Below are positions 6,481-8,281 of a stretch of 8,281 nt of DNA, piece after piece. The stretch covers positions 1 through 8,281 of the forward strand of contig JACQTG010000221.1 of assembly GCA_016210895.1 (NCBI GenBank), in the 5' to 3' direction. The notes beneath the pieces are model-generated. The model worked only from the letters and a program-made list of their open reading frames with translations. It had not been told where the DNA came from and did not search any database. Position 1 is the stretch's first letter. Every line of letters starts with the position of its first letter. This DNA is from Acidobacteriota bacterium (GTDB taxonomy: Bacteria; Acidobacteriota; Terriglobia; Acidoferrales; 2-02-FULL-67-57). The translations under genes were made by a program, and so were the position numbers.

Positions 6481-7839
6481 TCAGTCGTCGGCGCTACCCG
6501 GAGTCAGCGAACGAAACTTACGACGGAGCAAGAGATAAGCTACGGGGCCGGCGGCCAGCATCCAGGGCGAGTAGCGGAAAGCCACGGGGTCGCTGTAGTA
6601 GACGCCCAGAGCGCAGAGTAGCGTCGGCAGCACTACCACATAAGCCAACCCCAGCTTGCCGCCGGGAATGCGAAAGCTGCGCGGTGCGTCGGGCAGCTTG
6701 CGGCGGAGTCGCCAAACCGAATAGAGGGTGAGGAGCGAGGTGGCGATGCGCAGCCAGATGTAGATGGCCACCAGATCCACCACTGCTTTCACTGCCAGCA
6801 GGCAATAAATCACGGTCGAAAACACGATTGCACGTGCCGGGGTGGCGTAACGCGGATGGAGCGCGGCGAGCCAGGCCGGCAGGTAGCCGTCCTGTGCCAT
6901 GGCAAAGGGCATGCGCGTGGTGGAGAGGATGGTGCTGTTCGAAAGCGAAGCCACCGCAATGATGGATGCCACGAGCAGGGCTAACCCGAGCGCCGGCCCG
7001 CCCAGCGTGCGCGCGGCCACCACCAGGTAGCCCGTCTTCCAATCCGCCCAGTTGCCCAGCGCGGCCAGCGCCAGCGCGGTCGGCAGGATGTAGGTGAGCA
7101 CAGCCAGGGGCGTGGTCCACGCAAGGGCGCGCACGTAGGTCCGCTGCGGGTCTTTGACTTCCTCGGCCACGCTGGAGAGCTGCTCGTAGCCGGCATAGTT
7201 CCACATCGCCAGCGCCAGCCCAGCGCCGAAGACGCTGACGAACGGCCGCCCAGGCGGGCTGAAGGGCAGGAAGGGATTCTGCTGCCAGCGCAGGAACGCC
7301 GCCACGCACAGCCAGGCGACCACGAGGAAGATCATCCCCTGCAGGGCCACTGCCAGCCAGCCCGCCACGCGGATGCCGCGGATATTGGCGTAGGCAAGCA
7401 GCCAGAGAAAAGCCACCGCGCCTACCCAGCGCCAGATGCCGGTGAGGCCGGGCACGTAGGGACTGAGATAGTCAACGAAAAGCACCCCGTAGAGCCCGTT
7501 AAGGAGAAACGTTCCGGTCCAGTTCCACCAGCCGGCGAGAAACCCCCAAAAGTCACCGAAGGCCGCACGCACCCAGCGGTAGAAGCCGCCTTCGACCGGG
7601 AGGATACTGTTGAGCTCCGCCGCCGCCAGTGACATGGGAATACTCCAGAGCAGCGGCACGAACGCGAGAAACAGCAAGGCTATGCCCGGCCCCGCGCGCG
7701 CAAACATCTCCTCGTAGCCAAAGGGCCCGGCCGTGGTGTAGGCGTAGAAGAGAAACACCAGTGGCAGCAGACCAATTTTGTGCGCGTTCGTGGCTGACGC
7801 CAGTGATGACTGGCGGACGGCAGAACTAGCGTGGTTCAT
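6481..7839 (-). CDS. APC-superfamily amino acid/polyamine permease
   Basis: A 452-residue inner-membrane secondary transporter with about 12 hydrophobic helices (roughly 22-40, 52-72, 98-122, 138-153, 158-184, 203-218, 238-262, 278-300, 335-350, 353-376, 397-415, 424-438). AGPFGYEE in helix 1 breaks the helix as in APC substrate sites. WNYAGYEQLSSVAEEVKDP around 213-231 and RMPFAMAQDGYLPAWL near 309-324 followed by ATPARA are standard family motifs. The N-terminal half, with LPLVFLFYAYTTAGPFG, FWGFLAGWWNW and LFVDYLSPYVP, recalls the plant PUT and animal LAT-like branch that carries polyamines or neutral amino acids. Substrate and ion coupling cannot be assigned. The ATG at 7839 has a weak GGTGAG nine bases upstream and a good promoter about 50 bases away. 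It converges on the peptidase/aminotransferase operon with nine bases between stops, so it is transcribed separately, but it may import products of those exported peptidases. Confidence 0.9.
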   Translation of the reverse strand: MNHASSAVRQSSLASATNAHKIGLLPLVFLFYAYTTAGPFGYEEMFARAGPGIALLFLAFVPLLWSIPMSLAAAELNSILPVEGGFYRWVRAAFGDFWGFLAGWWNWTGTFLLNGLYGVLFVDYLSPYVPGLTGIWRWVGAVAFLWLLAYANIRGIRVAGWLAVALQGMIFLVVAWLCVAAFLRWQQNPFLPFSPPGRPFVSVFGAGLALAMWNYAGYEQLSSVAEEVKDPQRTYVRALAWTTPLAVLTYILPTALALAALGNWADWKTGYLVVAARTLGGPALGLALLVASIIAVASLSNSTILSTTRMPFAMAQDGYLPAWLAALHPRYATPARAIVFSTVIYCLLAVKAVVDLVAIYIWLRIATSLLTLYSVWRLRRKLPDAPRSFRIPGGKLGLAYVVVLPTLLCALGVYYSDPVAFRYSPWMLAAGPVAYLLLRRKFRSLTPGSADD

Positions 7840-7886
7840 ACAACGGGACTCACCGAGTACGGCTGAATAGTCAAATGGGTGAGCGC

Positions 7887-7915
7887 ATCTTAGGCAGAGC
7901 CGAGAGCCAAGTCAA
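7887..7915 (-). promoter_or_regulatory. sigma-70-like promoter for the permease
   Basis: On the - strand, TTGACT (7915-7910) and TAAGAT (7892-7887) are separated by exactly 17 bases. The -35 matches the consensus at five of six positions and the -10 at four of six, including the key T, A and final T. Transcription would start near 7880, giving a leader of about 40 bases before the permease ATG at 7839. It is the best promoter match in the window. Confidence 0.6.
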
Positions 7916-7937
7916 CGCGAGGCCCGAGATTCCACGA

Positions 7938-7967
7938 TTGACAGACGACAACGCCTCTCGGTAGGCT
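7938..7967 (+). promoter_or_regulatory. candidate divergent promoter for the fumarate reductase gene
   Basis: A perfect TTGACA at 7938-7943 is followed after 18 bases by TAGGCT (7962-7967), a poor -10 that keeps T1, A2 and T6. The start would be near 7974, leaving a leader of about 107 bases before the ATG at 8081. The two divergent -35 boxes are 22 bases apart. Apart from these promoters, the 241-base gap 7840-8080 shows no gene I can support; the minus-strand reading frame crossing it looks like a shadow of the FrdA frame. Confidence 0.4.
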
Positions 7968-8080
7968 TCCGACGGGTTTCGGCGTCCAACAGGTGAAAAT
8001 CTAGAGTGGCGGCGAGCGATTTGTTCGCGGTGTTTCCAGACCGTCCTGCTCGAGGCGAACTGCGTTCCCCGGCATGAGCC

Positions 8081-8281
8081 ATGGACAGCCTCTCCTGTGA
8101 CGTGCTCATCGTGGGTGGAGGCGGAGCCGGTCTGCGTGCCGCCATTGCCGCGGCGGAAGCCAATCCCCGGCTGCGCGTGGGGGTGGTGTCGAAAGTCTAC
8201 CCCATGCGCAGCCACACGGTTTCGGCCGAAGGCGGTGCCGCCGCGGTCGTCAAGCCCGAGGACAGCTTGGACGCCCACGCC
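8081..8281 (+). CDS. frdA: fumarate reductase/succinate dehydrogenase flavoprotein subunit, FrdA type (5' part only)
   Basis: The first 67 codons of a flavoprotein subunit of the fumarate reductase/succinate dehydrogenase complex; the gene continues beyond the window. The N-terminus has a beta strand (CDVLIV) and the glycine-rich FAD-binding loop [10 protein letters not shown] at 12-21. The segment [19 protein letters not shown] at 37-55 follows, with His45 in the position that carries covalent FAD in this family. The PMRSHTVxAEGG form closely resembles Escherichia coli FrdA as I remember it, more than aerobic SdhA. The ATG at 8081 is forced by an in-frame TGA at 8075-8077. No clear Shine-Dalgarno sequence precedes it. 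The enzyme would work in the cytoplasmic membrane complex with an iron-sulfur subunit and anchors, which should lie just downstream. Direction of catalysis cannot be told from the flavoprotein alone. It has no evident functional tie to the peptidase operon. Confidence 0.9.
   Translation, partial: MDSLSCDVLIVGGGGAGLRAAIAAAEANPRLRVGVVSKVYPMRSHTVSAEGGAAAVVKPEDSLDAHA

Noticed and set aside
7871..8278. A 135-residue - strand frame across the intergenic region and the start of FrdA
   Set aside because: It covers the proposed divergent promoters and runs antisense to the clear FrdA start, with no known domain.

Overview
The window is high-GC bacterial DNA, densely packed with genes that have normal bacterial starts and short junctions. 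Exported M28 peptidases of the glutamate carboxypeptidase II (GCPII) type and exported DmpA-type (S58) peptidases occur together in environmental lineages such as Acidobacteriota. No marker gene fixes the taxon, so that placement is only a guess. There is no rRNA, tRNA, CRISPR array, insertion sequence or phage gene.

Left block, + strand, about 72-6471: a compact five-gene operon. A candidate extended -10 promoter lies about 30 bases before the first start codon. The order is: the two subunits of a family I CoA-transferase (111-1016 and 1016-1777, CatI/CatJ-like, catalytic Glu present); a class III PLP aminotransferase (1774-3105) with an unusual Cys cluster; an exported M28/PA-domain/dimerisation-domain metallopeptidase resembling glutamate carboxypeptidase II (3114-5294); and an exported self-cleaving DmpA/BapA-type aminopeptidase (5311-6471). 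The first junctions overlap (TGATG, then GTGA). The last two gaps are 8 and 16 bases, and the final gene has the strongest ribosome binding site.

Right block: a 12-helix APC-superfamily amino acid/polyamine permease on the - strand (7839-6481) converges on the operon, with only 9 bases between stop codons. Its promoter is good (TTGACT, 17 bases, TAAGAT). Divergent from it, across 241 bases, is the start of a fumarate reductase flavoprotein subunit (FrdA) with the covalent-FAD histidine motif. That gene runs off the window edge.

How the parts may work together (inference): two exported peptidases trim peptides outside the cytoplasm, one with a fold that can use beta-amino N-termini. The convergent permease could import released amino acids or amines. 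The aminotransferase would convert an amino acid to an oxo acid, and a CoA-transferase whose closest remembered relatives use 3-oxoadipate would make the CoA thioester. This reads as a peptide or amino acid scavenging module. A beta-amino acid route (beta-amino acid to 3-oxo acid to 3-oxoacyl-CoA) is the most specific hypothesis that accounts for the whole set. The M28 enzyme appears to lack several of the glutamate-recognition residues of human GCPII, so it should not be called an NAALADase. All component families are known; what may be undescribed is their combination and substrate.
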